64,000 nt of DNA from Stappia taiwanensis (lineage in GTDB: Bacteria > Pseudomonadota > Alphaproteobacteria > Rhizobiales > Stappiaceae), in NCBI RefSeq assembly GCF_014635285.1, contig NZ_BMCR01000003.1:124001-188000 (forward strand). The letters are read 5' to 3'. Positions 25,828 to 35,410 of the stretch are shown piece after piece (position 1 is the first letter of the stretch; each line of letters starts with the position of its first letter). The position numbers and the translations under genes are program-made. Below the pieces are notes generated by a model. That model saw nothing but the letters and a program-made list of their open reading frames with translations, had not been told where the DNA came from and searched no databases.

Positions 25828-26490
25828 ATGACCGCCCACGAGACCGAATTGCGCCAGTCGATCATCGACGCCTGCCGGGGCATGAACGCCTCCGGGCTCA
25901 ATCAGGGCACCTCGGGCAACATCAGCCTGCGCGTCGGCGACGTCATGCTGATCACCCCCTCCGGCGTGCCGTATGAAAAGCTCGAGCCGGCGATGATCGC
26001 TGCCCTGCCGCTGGGCGGGAAGGGCGCGTATGAGGGGCCGATGAAACCCTCGTCGGAATGGCGGTTTCATCTCGATATTCTCAATGCCCGGCCGGATATC
26101 GGCGCGGTGGTGCACACCCATTCCACCTACGCGACGGCGTTGGCCATTGCCGGGCGCGAGATTCCCGCCTGCCATTACATGATCGCCGCCACCGGCGGGC
26201 CGGTGGTGCGCTGCGCCGATTACGCCACCTATGGCACCCAGGAGCTGTCCGATGCGGTGCTTCAGGCCCTCGACGGGCGGCTGGCCTGTTTGATGGCCAA
26301 CCACGGGATGCTGGCCGCCGGCGCCGATCTTGCCAAGGCCATGTGGCTTGCCGAGGAACTGGAGACCCTGGCGCGCCAGTATTATCTGGCGCTGCCGCTC
26401 GGACCGCAGATCCTGCCCGATGCGGAGATCGAACGGGTGCGCGAAAAGTTCAAGGGCTACGGGCTCAGCGCGCAGACGGCGGCCGATTAA
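25828..26490 (+). CDS. class II aldolase (fuculose-1-phosphate aldolase type; probable methylthioribulose-1-P aldolase)
   Basis: 220 aa zinc aldolase of the FucA/AraD/MtnB fold. Seen: GMNASGLNQGTSGNISLR near the start, the catalytic Glu in KPSSEWRFH, zinc histidines in VVHTHSTYATAL and a later His in LMANHGMLAAG. In Rhodospirillum rubrum and some E. coli an aldolase of this kind (Ald2) splits 5-methylthioribulose-1-phosphate into DHAP and methylthioacetaldehyde and is encoded beside mtnA. The mtnA neighbour makes this the best guess. A general fuculose-phosphate aldolase is the alternative. The ATG at 25828 follows AGGACGAAG. Confidence 0.85.
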   Translation: MTAHETELRQSIIDACRGMNASGLNQGTSGNISLRVGDVMLITPSGVPYEKLEPAMIAALPLGGKGAYEGPMKPSSEWRFHLDILNARPDIGAVVHTHSTYATALAIAGREIPACHYMIAATGGPVVRCADYATYGTQELSDAVLQALDGRLACLMANHGMLAAGADLAKAMWLAEELETLARQYYLALPLGPQILPDAEIERVREKFKGYGLSAQTAAD

Positions 26491-27740
26491 CCGGCTTCCG
26501 GCTCGTCCGGGTGGGCGGGCGCAGCCGCTTCATCCCGCAGCAATGCGGCAAGGGCATTGCGAAAGGCGGTCTGGCCGGAGCTGCGCAGCGGTACGAACGG
26601 CTTGTTCAGCTTCTGGCACATGCGCTTGGCCCTGAGGCAGGCGTCATGGCTGACGCAATTGACCGGGCACAGCACGCAATCGACCGAGGGCAGCATGCCG
26701 TCGAGCCGCTGCGGCGTGTCCTCCACCCCGCCGTCGTGGTGGTGGAAGCTGGCGTTGAAGGCCTGGGCGATGCCGCGCAGCCGCTCGGTGCGGCCATGCA
26801 AACCGCCAATGTAGAGCACAGCCCGTTCCGGACGGGCTCCGGAAGGCTGCAGAGCCACCACGCTGGGCAGTGTCGTGGCCGAGGCGGAGGTCTGGGGCCG
26901 GGAGGCCGTGGCGCGCCTTGCCGATGCGGTTTCCAGCTCCGTCGCACGGGCCTCGGCCTGCCGCGCCCGCACCCGGGCCGATTGCAACGCCCGCTCCATC
27001 TTGTCGAGCCGCCGGGTGAGGTCCCGCGACGCGCCGCGCGGCTCGACCGGGGCAGGGGCCGCCTGGTCCGCTTTCAGCCGTGCCAGCGTGGCCCGCAGAT
27101 CCGCAAGCTCCCGGTCGCGCGCCTCCAGCGCCTGTTTTAGCCCGGCCTCGACCCGGCGCGCTCGGTCTTCTTCCTCCTGCAACTGGTCGCGCAGCGCCAC
27201 CGCTTCCACCGATTTTTGCCGGAACGAGGCGCCGGCCAGATGCGACAGCATGTGCACCTCGCCGAAGATCCGCACCCGCAAATCCGAGGGCACATGGCTG
27301 TGGGTCATGAAGGCCCAATAGGCCGGGGCGACCTGGCCGCGTTCGCACATGAGTTGCCAAAGGGCATTCAGATCCTGTGCGCAAGGGGTGCGCGCGACCC
27401 GGCGCAAGGCGCCTTCGAAGCGCTGGTCAAGCAGCTTCTGAAAGGCGCGGGTGAAGGGGGTGTCCATGGTGGCGAGACGGACGAAATGGCCGTGAATGTC
27501 GTAGTCCGGGGTGCCGCGCGCGATGTCGATGCCGACTTTGCGAGCGATGCGGCGCAGGTCGCCGACGCTGGCGCAGGTGCCAAGCAGCGAACAATGGACA
27601 CTGTCGTTCTGCTCCCACAGCGCGATCCTCCGCCGCGTCTGGCCGGCCTCCGCCGTATTGACCGCACGAGGGGAAGGGGCCGCCGCCGCCTTGACGGCGG
27701 CATCGATCGCCCGCGTCAGATCCTCCGCTCTACCGCACAT
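26487..27740 (-). CDS. DUF2325 domain protein
   Basis: 417 aa. N-terminal part rich in Cys and His (MCGRAEDL, VHCSLLGTCASVGDLRRI). A central helical region follows, then a coiled coil about 170-260 (LRDQLQEEEDRARRVEAGLKQ, shortened). The C-terminal DUF2325 domain has RAVLYIGGLHGR, FHHHDGGVED and DCVLCPVNCVSHDACL, where clustered Cys suggest metal or redox chemistry. It is divergent from hemP and shares its promoter region, and such genes may belong to iron or haem metabolism. Its stop codon overlaps that of the aldolase gene by 4 bp (convergent). Exact function unknown. Confidence 0.8.
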   Translation of the reverse strand: MCGRAEDLTRAIDAAVKAAAAPSPRAVNTAEAGQTRRRIALWEQNDSVHCSLLGTCASVGDLRRIARKVGIDIARGTPDYDIHGHFVRLATMDTPFTRAFQKLLDQRFEGALRRVARTPCAQDLNALWQLMCERGQVAPAYWAFMTHSHVPSDLRVRIFGEVHMLSHLAGASFRQKSVEAVALRDQLQEEEDRARRVEAGLKQALEARDRELADLRATLARLKADQAAPAPVEPRGASRDLTRRLDKMERALQSARVRARQAEARATELETASARRATASRPQTSASATTLPSVVALQPSGARPERAVLYIGGLHGRTERLRGIAQAFNASFHHHDGGVEDTPQRLDGMLPSVDCVLCPVNCVSHDACLRAKRMCQKLNKPFVPLRSSGQTAFRNALAALLRDEAAAPAHPDEPEAG

Positions 27741-27938
27741 GCTGAACCCGCCTTCTCAACAATGTCATCGGACATCGGCTTTCGCCGCTTGTTGCAAAAG
27801 CCTGGCTTGCTGGCCGACGAGGGAGCGAACGGCGTGGCTTGCTGGCGCTTGGACCGCCCATCGGGATGCCGGGGCACAACGGATCCCGTCGAAGGGCATT
27901 GCCTTGGGTATAAAAGATGAGTATTGCAGTCAAGAAAT

Positions 27939-27961
27939 AACTTGCGAATGACTCGCAAGTT
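27939..27961. promoter_or_regulatory. 9-bp-arm palindrome, candidate iron-regulator (Fur/Irr/Mur-type) operator
   Basis: Perfect inverted repeat AACTTGCGA - ATGAC - TCGCAAGTT in the 260-bp divergent region between the DUF2325 gene and hemP, about 40 bp before hemP. Its TTGCRAATGAxTYGCAA-like core resembles boxes bound by Fur-superfamily proteins in Alphaproteobacteria. The position suits joint control of both genes by iron. No -10/-35 pair could be assigned with confidence. Confidence 0.6.
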
Positions 27962-28000
27962 TGGAACGGTTCCAAAAAGCAGAGATTTCGGAAGGATTTG

Positions 28001-28201
28001 ATGATGCCCGAGACCCCGCATGCGCGCCGAGAGACCCTGACGGCCCCTCATGGCAGCGGTGCAGGCAAGGACCAGCCGGCCCCGGCGGTGCTGGACAGCG
28101 AGACCCTGTTCAAGGGCGCGCGCGAGCTGCATATCCGTCACAAGGACATGATCTACCGCCTGTCGATCACCCGGTTCGAGAAACTGCTTCTGACCAAGTA
28201 G
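28001..28201 (+). CDS. hemP: hemin uptake protein HemP
   Basis: 66 aa. The conserved C-terminal half matches HemP: SETLFKGARELHIRHKDMIY, then RLSITRFEKLLLTK at the very end. The N-terminal 30 residues are low-complexity. GGAAGGA lies 4-7 nt before the tandem ATG ATG at 28001/28004, so either may start translation. HemP is a small protein that in relatives promotes haem uptake genes under iron limitation. No haem transport genes are next to it here. It sits behind a palindromic candidate operator. Confidence 0.88.
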   Translation: MMPETPHARRETLTAPHGSGAGKDQPAPAVLDSETLFKGARELHIRHKDMIYRLSITRFEKLLLTK

Positions 28202-28578
28202 GCCCCTCCTCGCGCGCCGCCGGTCTTGCCATTCCCGCCGCGATCTGCGAAGGAATGGCCTCCAAGACAGGTGGACAGATGATGATCGCCCCATCCAGCG
28301 CGATGACCCGTGACGAGAGCCGGTTGCGGCCCTTGAGCGGCCCCGTGCGCGCGGCCGACCGTCTGCTTCCGCAAGGGCCTGCCTGCGGCCGATTTAGCAA
28401 GACCTCCTGATCCCCCGCCCCGATCCGGGTGTCTCCGTGCGGCCGACTGTCGCGCGGTGAGACCCCGTTTTCCCGCTGGCGGCTGGAAACCCCTTCAAAG
28501 TCTGATAAAAGACGCAAAATTCCTTGCAACGCGCCGCGCCGGTGCCGAACGCTGCGCGCCGCCAATCCCGACGGTGTC
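28202..28578 (+). other. gene-free stretch upstream of pheS
   Basis: 377 bp without a supported gene. No convincing terminator for hemP, no tRNA-like or T-box structure, and no clear promoter. A short A-rich patch (28507-28530) before pheS may hold its promoter. It is the proposed left breakpoint of a 20-kb inversion. Confidence 0.4.
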
Positions 28579-29630
28579 ATGTCCGATCTAGAAACCCTTG
28601 AATCCGAAATTCTCGCGGCGGTGGCCGCTGCGGCGAGCGAAAGCGCATTGGAAGAGGTGCGCATTGCCACCCTTGGCAAGAAGGGCTCGGTCTCCGAACG
28701 GCTGAAAATGCTGGGCAAGGTCTCGCCGGAAGAGCGGCGCGAACTGGGGCCGGCGATCAACGGCCTGAAGGCGCGGGTGGGCGAGGCTCTGGCCGCGCGC
28801 AAGGCGGTGCTTCAGGAAGAAGCTCTCACGGCCCGGATGGAGGCCGAGCGTGTCGATATCTCGCTGCCGCTGCGCCGGCCGCCGGCGGAAGAGGGCCGGG
28901 TTCACCCGGTCAGCCAGGTCATCGACGAACTCACCGCGATCTTCGCCGACATGGGCTTTTCCATTGCCGAGGGGCCGGACATCGAGACCGATCACCTCAA
29001 TTTCACCGCGCTCAATTTCCCGGAGGATCATCCGGCGCGCGACATGCACGACACGTTCTTCATGCATCCGCGCGCCGATGGCGAACGGATGCTGCTGCGC
29101 ACCCACACCTCGCCGGTGCAGGTCCGCACCATGATGAGCCAGAAGCCGCCGATCCGGGTGATCACCCCGGGCCGCACCTATCGTTGCGACAGGTCGAGGG
29201 GCTGGTGATCGACAAGGGCAGCCATATCGGTCACCTCAAGTGGGTGCTGCAGGAATTCTGCAAGGCGTTCTTCGAGGTCGATGAGTTGAAGATGCGGTTC
29301 CGCCCGTCCTTCTTCCCCTTCACCGAACCGTCTATGGAAGTCGATATCGGTTGCGACCGCTCCGGCGGCGAGGTGCGGGTCGGCGAGGGCAATGATTGGC
29401 TGGAAATCCTCGGCTGCGGCATGGTGCATCCGAATGTGATCCGCAATTGCGGTCTCGACCCGGACGAGTACCAGGGCTTTGCCTGGGGCATGGGCATCGA
29501 CCGGCTGGCCATGCTGAAATACGGCATGCCGGACCTGCGTGCCTTCTTCGATGCGGATGTGCGCTGGATCGAGCATTACGGCTTCCGCCCGCTCGACCTG
29601 CCGACCCTGTTCGGAGGGCTCTCGCGATGA
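28579..29630 (+). pseudogene. pheS: phenylalanyl-tRNA synthetase alpha subunit, frameshifted by a ~31-nt deletion
   Basis: The N-terminal part (28579-29208) is a normal PheS up to PGRTYRCD, then runs out of frame to a TGA. The rest continues in another frame from about 29190 with [20 protein letters not shown] to the end of the gene (stop 29630). Between them the family has about ten residues of motif 2 (S-D-Q-T-H-T-P-M-F-H), and these are absent. The frame change requires a loss of 3n+1 bases, and 31 nt fits. PheS charges tRNA-Phe with PheT and is essential, so this is either a sequence/assembly error, a recent lesion with another copy elsewhere, or a non-functional gene. pheT downstream is intact. 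Confidence 0.85.
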
Positions 29631-30310
29631 CGGCCTCCGGGAGGAGACGCGCGTGGATGATGGGACGTGGGGCGCTGTTCGCCCTGCTGGCGCTGGTGAC
29701 CGCTCTTCTGGGCGGGGTCGGTTCCGGTCCGGCGATGGCCCAGTCGCAGGAGACGCCCTCGTTCATCGAGGTCTGCGCCGACAAGACCGCGGAGCGTGGG
29801 CGCCTGCGCTATTGCGACGCCTATTTCCGCGAGGCGCTCGGTGCCAAGGCGGATCCGGTTCTGTATCTGCGCGATCGCATCACCCATTTGCGGGCCAGTC
29901 AGGAAGCCAATGCGGAAGACAATTACGAAAGCTTCCTGACCGCGGTGGCGATCACCGCCTTTCTCACCATTGCGACGATGATCCTGGTGGTCAGCGAGCG
30001 CCGGATCGCCGGAATTGCCAAATGGTCGACGGCGACCTCGGCCCTGGCGCTCCTGGTGATCATCGCCACCATGACCATCGGCTGGTTGGAGAAATACCGC
30101 GCCGAGGATGCGGCGATGCTCGAACTGGGGCTGTTGCGCGACCAGATCGAGACCGAGGCGTCGCAGGCAATCGTCACCGGCGGGACGTTGAGCGATGCTC
30201 AGATCCAGCGCTGGACCGACCGGCTGCACGACATTGGCAAGCGCTTTGCCGAGAACTACGGCAACTCCTCCATCGTGCCCGACCTGGACCGTTTCTCCCC
30301 GAAGAATTGA
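29627..30310 (+). CDS. small membrane protein encoded between pheS and pheT
   Basis: 227 aa. A signal-like N-terminus ([10 protein letters not shown], then a hydrophobic segment ending GPAMAQS) is followed by a Cys-containing region ([20 protein letters not shown]). Two further membrane segments lie near 105-125 and 133-152, then a helical tail. The ATG overlaps the pheS stop (ATGA), so translation is coupled to pheS. Family not recognised. It would be made with the pheST message, but no link to tRNA charging is evident. Confidence 0.7.
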   Translation: MTASGRRRAWMMGRGALFALLALVTALLGGVGSGPAMAQSQETPSFIEVCADKTAERGRLRYCDAYFREALGAKADPVLYLRDRITHLRASQEANAEDNYESFLTAVAITAFLTIATMILVVSERRIAGIAKWSTATSALALLVIIATMTIGWLEKYRAEDAAMLELGLLRDQIETEASQAIVTGGTLSDAQIQRWTDRLHDIGKRFAENYGNSSIVPDLDRFSPKN

Positions 30311-30365
30311 TGCCGCGCCCCGGCGGGTGCCGGGCGGCCCGCGGCCAAGACAAGAGACCGACACC

Positions 30366-32792
30366 ATGAAATTCACCCTGTCCTGGTTGAAGGATCATCT
30401 GGAAACCGACGCGAGCCTCGATGAGATCGTCGAGACGCTGACCCGCATCGGCCTGGAAGTCGAGGAGGTGACCAGCCCCGCCGACCGCCTGCGCCCGTTC
30501 ACCATTGCCAAGGTGCTGGACGCAAAGCCGCATCCGAACGCCGATCGCCTTCAGGTGCTCAGCGTCGATGCCGGCGATGGTGCGGCGCCGCTGCAGATCG
30601 TCTGCGGTGCGCCGAACGCCCGGGCCGGGCTGGTGGGCGTTCTGGCGCGGCCGGGCGACTATGTGCCGGGCATCGACGTCACCCTCTCCGTCGGCAAGAT
30701 CCGCGACGTGGAAAGCTTCGGCATGATGTGCTCGGAGCGGGAGCTGGAGCTGTCCGATTCCCATGACGGCATCATGGATCTTGGCGAGGATGCGCCGCTT
30801 GGCGCCTCCTATGCCGAATACGCCGGGCTTGATGACCCGGTGATCGAGATCGGTCTGACGCCGAACCGGCCCGATTGCGCCAGCGTGTCCGGGATCGCCC
30901 GCGATCTGGCCGCAGCGGGCCTTGGTACCTACAAGGAAAACCGCCCGGCACCGGTGGCCGGCGAGGGCGCCTGCCCGGTCACCGTGCGCCTTGAGTTCGG
31001 CGACACGCCGCCGCTGTGCCCCGCCTTCGGCCTGCGTCTCGTGCGCGGCATCACCAACGGTCCCTCTCCGGACTGGATGCAGAAGCGGCTGGTGGCGATC
31101 GGCCTGCGTCCGATCAATGCTCTGGTCGACATCACCAACTACATCACCTTCGACCGGGGCCGGCCGCTGCATGTGTTCGACGCCGCGAAGGTCAGCGGCG
31201 ATCTGGTGGTTCGGCGTGGTCGCGAGGGCGAGGAACTGCTCGGCCTCGATGGCAAGACCTATCGGTTCGATGACAGCATGTGCGTCATTTCCGATGACAA
31301 TGGCGTGGAATCCATCGGCGGTATCATGGGCGGCGAGCTCTCCGGTTGTACCGAGGAAACCACCGATGTGCTGATCGAATCTGCCCTGTGGGATCCGGTC
31401 AACATCGCCCGCACCGGCCGGGCGCTCGGTGTCAGCACCGATGCGCGCTACCGGTTCGAGCGCGGCGTCGATCCGCAGTTCTGCCTGCCGGGCCTCGAAC
31501 TGGCGACGCAGATGGTGATCGACCTGTGCGGTGGCACGGCAACCGAGGTCATGTTCACCGGCGAACTGCCCAACAGCGACCGGATGATCGACTTCCCGGT
31601 GGCGGAAGTGAAACGGCTGACCGGCCTGTCGCTGACGACGCCGGAAATCAAGGGCGTGCTGACCCGCCTTGGCTTCTGGGTCACCGGCAGCGGCGACACC
31701 GTGAAGGTGGCGCCGCCCTCCTGGCGTCCGGATGTGCATGGCAAGGCCGATCTGGTGGAAGAGGTGGTGCGCATCGTCGGTCTCGATGAAGTGCCGGCAA
31801 CGCCGCTGCCCAATCTGTCGGCGGTCTCCGGTCGGGTTTTGACCCCTGGCCAGTTGCGCCGGGGGCAGGCGCGGCGCGCACTCGCCGTGCGTGGTTTGAA
31901 GGAAGCGGTCACTTGGTCGTTTATCTCCCGGGCGCAGGCCGAAGCCTTTGGCGGTGGCCGGCGCGACCTGGAGCTGGCCAACCCGATTTCGCCGGAGCTG
32001 TCGGACATGCGGCCGAGCCTCGTGCCGGGGCTGGCGGCGGCGGCGCAGCGCAATGCCGACCGCGGCTATCCCGATGTCGCTCTGTTCGAGGTCGGGCAGA
32101 TCTTCGGCGACGACACACCCAAGGGCCAGTCGATGGTCGCCGCCGGCCTGCGCCGGGGCACCGCTGGCTTCAATGGTGCTGGGCGGCACTGGTCCGGCAA
32201 TGCCCCGGTGGTGTCGGTGTTCGACGCCAAGGCGGATGCGGAAGCCGCACTTGCCGCGATCGGGGCGCCGGTCGAAAAGCTGATGGTCTTAGCCGAGGCG
32301 CCGGACTGGCTGCATCCGGGGCGGTCGGGCGAATTGCGGCTCGGCCCGAAGACGGTGCTCGCTCGCTTCGGTGAGTTGCATCCCCGGGTGCTGGCAGCGC
32401 TCGATCTGGAAGGTCCGATGGCCGCCTTCGAGGTCTATCTCGATGCGGTGCCGACGCCGAAGTCCAAGGCCCGGGCGGGACGTTCCAAGGGCGCGCTCGA
32501 TATTTCCGACCTGATGCCGGTGCGGCGCGATTTCGCCTTTGTCGTCGATGAGGCGGTCACCGCCGAGCGGCTGCTGAAGGCCGCGCGCGGCGCGGAAAAG
32601 ACGCTGATCACCGGGGTGACCCTGTTCGACGTCTATCGCGGCGCGGGCGTCGCCGAGGGGCAGAAGTCGATGGCCATTGATGTCACCCTGCAGCCGCGTG
32701 ACCGGACGCTGACCGATGAGGATATCGAGGCGGTCGCGGCCAGGATCCGTGCGGCGGTGGAAAAGGCCACTGGCGGCACCTTGCGCGGATAA
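30366..32792 (+). CDS. pheT: phenylalanyl-tRNA synthetase beta subunit
   Basis: 808 aa, full length. Begins [20 protein letters not shown]. The EMAP/tRNA-binding domain (about 40-150) shows [21 protein letters not shown] in parts. Then come the B3/B4 editing region with [19 protein letters not shown] (part), the B5 domain and the C-terminal ferredoxin-fold anticodon-binding domain starting near [15 protein letters not shown]. It pairs with PheS to charge tRNA-Phe and hydrolyses mischarged Tyr. It begins 55 bp after the membrane-protein gene. Intact, unlike pheS upstream. Confidence 0.96.
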   Translation: MKFTLSWLKDHLETDASLDEIVETLTRIGLEVEEVTSPADRLRPFTIAKVLDAKPHPNADRLQVLSVDAGDGAAPLQIVCGAPNARAGLVGVLARPGDYVPGIDVTLSVGKIRDVESFGMMCSERELELSDSHDGIMDLGEDAPLGASYAEYAGLDDPVIEIGLTPNRPDCASVSGIARDLAAAGLGTYKENRPAPVAGEGACPVTVRLEFGDTPPLCPAFGLRLVRGITNGPSPDWMQKRLVAIGLRPINALVDITNYITFDRGRPLHVFDAAKVSGDLVVRRGREGEELLGLDGKTYRFDDSMCVISDDNGVESIGGIMGGELSGCTEETTDVLIESALWDPVNIARTGRALGVSTDARYRFERGVDPQFCLPGLELATQMVIDLCGGTATEVMFTGELPNSDRMIDFPVAEVKRLTGLSLTTPEIKGVLTRLGFWVTGSGDTVKVAPPSWRPDVHGKADLVEEVVRIVGLDEVPATPLPNLSAVSGRVLTPGQLRRGQARRALAVRGLKEAVTWSFISRAQAEAFGGGRRDLELANPISPELSDMRPSLVPGLAAAAQRNADRGYPDVALFEVGQIFGDDTPKGQSMVAAGLRRGTAGFNGAGRHWSGNAPVVSVFDAKADAEAALAAIGAPVEKLMVLAEAPDWLHPGRSGELRLGPKTVLARFGELHPRVLAALDLEGPMAAFEVYLDAVPTPKSKARAGRSKGALDISDLMPVRRDFAFVVDEAVTAERLLKAARGAEKTLITGVTLFDVYRGAGVAEGQKSMAIDVTLQPRDRTLTDEDIEAVAARIRAAVEKATGGTLRG

Positions 32793-32885
32793 CGCTCGAG
32801 CCGATCCATCGCCGGCGGGCGCTGCCCGCCGGCGATCCCCGTGGTGCTTGCGCCGGTCGCCGCCACATGCCATGTCGGAGGTGAC

Positions 32886-33665
32886 ATGAGACCACAACGC
32901 ACCTTGCGGGTCGTGCCCCGCCCTGCCGACCGGCCCTCACTCCTGCCGCTGGACCGGCGGAGCCTTGGCGATCCCTCGCTGACCAGCGAGCGGGACCGCC
33001 GGTGCATGCTGGAACTTCTGATCCGCACCGATGAGACCCTGATGGGCGTGTTGCGGACCGCGCGCGACCTTGCGCTGCCCGACTGGCGTCTGGTGAGCGG
33101 TGCGGTCTACCAGAGTGTCTGGAACGCCCTGACCGGCCGCCGCGCCGGGCATGGCATCAAGGATTTCGACCTTGTCTATTTCGATGCGTCCGATCTCGGG
33201 TTCGAGGCAGAGGATCGGGTGATCGCCCGCGCTGCCCCGCTTTTCGCCGGAGTGGGACGGCCGGTGGAGATCCGCAATCAGGCCCGGGTGCATCTGTGGT
33301 TCGAAAAGCGCTTCGGCGTGCCTTACGCGCCGCTGCGCTCCGCCGATGAAGCGCTCTTGCGCTATGCGGCACGCACCCATGCGGTCGGCGTGCGCCTCTG
33401 CCCGGATGACCGGCTCGATATCGTCGCACCGTTCGGCCTGGCGGATATCTTCGCCATGCGGCTGGTGCCCAATCTGGCGCTCGACAATCGTCGGGGCTAC
33501 GCGGAAAAAGCCCGTCGCATGAAAGTGCTTTGGCCAGAGCTGGAGGTCTTGCCCTGGCCAGAGGGCGCCTCGATGGAGGCTTCCGCCGAGGTCCGTCCGG
33601 TCTCGGCGTCATCGCGGGACTGGATGTCCGTTGCCACCAGCCCCCGCACCGAATTGCCGAAATAG
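32886..33665 (+). CDS. nucleotidyltransferase-family protein (DUF925-like)
   Basis: 259 aa. Starts with ATG after an excellent GGAGGTGAC ribosome site. The core shows LVSGAVYQSVWNALTGR, GIKDFDLVYFDASDL (D-x-D metal-binding pair of the nucleotidyltransferase fold) and a C-terminal RRGYAEKARRMKVLWPEL. The family's substrate is unknown. The last 56 codons overlap the 3' end of pabBC on the other strand for 169 bp. Residues after about 225 look non-conserved and may be read-through into antisense sequence. Confidence 0.8.
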   Translation: MRPQRTLRVVPRPADRPSLLPLDRRSLGDPSLTSERDRRCMLELLIRTDETLMGVLRTARDLALPDWRLVSGAVYQSVWNALTGRRAGHGIKDFDLVYFDASDLGFEAEDRVIARAAPLFAGVGRPVEIRNQARVHLWFEKRFGVPYAPLRSADEALLRYAARTHAVGVRLCPDDRLDIVAPFGLADIFAMRLVPNLALDNRRGYAEKARRMKVLWPELEVLPWPEGASMEASAEVRPVSASSRDWMSVATSPRTELPK

Positions 33666-35410
33666 ACCCTGTCCGCGCTGGCCAGATCGGCGGCGGTGAG
33701 GTCGGCCGCATGGGCGCGCCCGCTGTCCAGCAGGGCGGCGCGCAAGGTGCCCGGCAGCAACCCGTGCCGCAGTGCCGGGGTCAAGAGATGCCCGCCTCGG
33801 GCAATGAACAGATTGCTGATGCTGCCCTCGGTCAGAAACCCTTCCGCGTTGAAGAACAGCACCTCGTCGCAGCCGGTGTCCGCTGCAAGCCGCGCCCGCG
33901 CTTGGTCATAGTGGGCGCGGGCGGTGGTCTTGTGCCGCAGCAAGGGAAGCGGGACCTCGATGGGGCCATCGGCCAGAACCGCGCGCCAGCGCGGCGGTGT
34001 GGGGGACAGCGGGGCGTCAGTCACCGAAAAGCGGCCATCGGCGTCCAGTTGCACGCGCACCCGCCGGGCCGCGTCAAAGCTTGCCGCCCGCTGTGCCAGA
34101 TCCTGCCGGATGGCACCAAGCGGACAGGCGAAGCCAAGCTGGGCGGCGCTGTCCTCAAGCCGGGTCAGGTGCCGTTCCAGCAGCAAGTAGCCGTCGCCCG
34201 GGTGCCAGGCCATGGTCTCGAACAGGGCGAACTCCGGCGCGCCGCGCTCCAGGAAGGCAAGCTTCAGGCGGCATTCCTCATATTCCGGCTCGGCGCGGGA
34301 ATCGAACACAAGACCCGAGCCGGTACCAATCTCGAAACTGCCGTCCCGCGCCGCGACCAGCGTGCGAATGGCGACGTTGAAGCGGAAGTCGCCGCCTGGC
34401 TCCAGATAGCCGATGGAGCCGGTGTAGATGCCGCGCGGGCCGGTCTCAAGCTCCCTCAGGATCTCCATAGCCCTGAGCTTCGGCGCGCCGGTGATCGAGC
34501 CGCAGGGAAAGAGCCGCGCCATGCAGGCGGCAAATCCGGTGCCGGGTGTGATCCGCCCTTCCACCGTCGAGGTCATCTGGAACAGGGTGCGGTACTCCTC
34601 CACCTCCAGCAGCTTCGGTACCTGGACGCTGCCCGGATCGCAGATCCGCGAGATGTCGTTGCGCATCAGATCGACGATCATCACGTTTTCCGCGCGGGAC
34701 TTTTCGTCGGCGGCAAGCTCCGTGGCAATCGTCCGGTCTTCTTCCGGATCCGACCCGCGCGGGGCCGTGCCCTTCATCGGCCGGCTTTGCAGTCGCGCGC
34801 CCTGCCGCTCCAGAAACAGCTCCGGCGATAAGGACAGCACGCTGTGACTGCCTAGGTCGAGAAAGGCGGCATGGCCGACCGGCTGGGCGGCGATCAGCCG
34901 GCAAAACAGTGCGGCCGGGTCGCCATGCCAGGTGCCGCGCCCGCGCATGGTCAGGTTGGCCTGATAGATGTCGCCCTTGGCCAGGTGATCGCGGCTGGCG
35001 GCAAACGCCTGCGCATAGGCTTCGCGCGTCATGTCGAACCCGTCGAGGCGCAGTCCGGACGGCATCTCCTCGCTGCGCTCGTCTGCTGGCGCGGCGGTGA
35101 GCGCGGCAAGGGCCTCCTCGCGGTTCAGTTCCCGAGGCGGGCCATAGACGCCGAACCACACCAGCGGCACGGTGGGCGGCGTGAAGGGCGGTGTGCGCAG
35201 CTTGTCCTCGAAGGCAAAGCCGGCCTCATAGGCGAGATAGCCGGCGCAGTGATGGCCTTGCGCTGCGGCATGCTCGATGGCCTCTAGAACGGAGGGAACC
35301 TCTTCCAGCCGCGTGCAGGAGAGGATCCGTTCGGGAGCGGTGAAAAGCCGCGCCGTGCCGGCAAGCGCATCGAGAAGAAGAAGGGTGCCGGTCGAGGGGG
35401 TGTCGCGCAT
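33497..35410 (-). CDS. pabB: fused aminodeoxychorismate synthase component I / aminodeoxychorismate lyase
   Basis: 637 aa two-domain protein. PabB part (about 1-375): DIYQANLTMRGRG, SRPMKGTAPRG, IVDLMRNDISRICDPGSV and PCGSITGAPKLRAMEIL, which form the chorismate-binding site. PabC part (about 385-600), a PLP fold-type IV lyase: ALFETMAWHPGDGYLLLERH, NAEGFLTEGSISNLFI and LRHGLLPGTLR. Together they make p-aminobenzoate for folate; the glutamine amidotransferase PabA is elsewhere. The C-terminal 40 residues are low-complexity and overlap the nucleotidyltransferase gene in antisense, so the natural end may have been lost. Confidence 0.92.
   Translation of the reverse strand: MRDTPSTGTLLLLDALAGTARLFTAPERILSCTRLEEVPSVLEAIEHAAAQGHHCAGYLAYEAGFAFEDKLRTPPFTPPTVPLVWFGVYGPPRELNREEALAALTAAPADERSEEMPSGLRLDGFDMTREAYAQAFAASRDHLAKGDIYQANLTMRGRGTWHGDPAALFCRLIAAQPVGHAAFLDLGSHSVLSLSPELFLERQGARLQSRPMKGTAPRGSDPEEDRTIATELAADEKSRAENVMIVDLMRNDISRICDPGSVQVPKLLEVEEYRTLFQMTSTVEGRITPGTGFAACMARLFPCGSITGAPKLRAMEILRELETGPRGIYTGSIGYLEPGGDFRFNVAIRTLVAARDGSFEIGTGSGLVFDSRAEPEYEECRLKLAFLERGAPEFALFETMAWHPGDGYLLLERHLTRLEDSAAQLGFACPLGAIRQDLAQRAASFDAARRVRVQLDADGRFSVTDAPLSPTPPRWRAVLADGPIEVPLPLLRHKTTARAHYDQARARLAADTGCDEVLFFNAEGFLTEGSISNLFIARGGHLLTPALRHGLLPGTLRAALLDSGRAHAADLTAADLASADRVYFGNSVRGLVATDIQSRDDAETGRTSAEASIEAPSGQGKTSSSGQSTFMRRAFSA

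Noticed and set aside
29180-29215. Programmed frameshift in pheS
   Set aside because: Conserved residues are missing at the junction, not only the frame changed, and no slippery site is present; pheS is not known to use recoding.
30174-32189. 671-codon open frame antisense to pheT
   Set aside because: Same reason: pheT is complete and conserved, and the antisense product has no family features.
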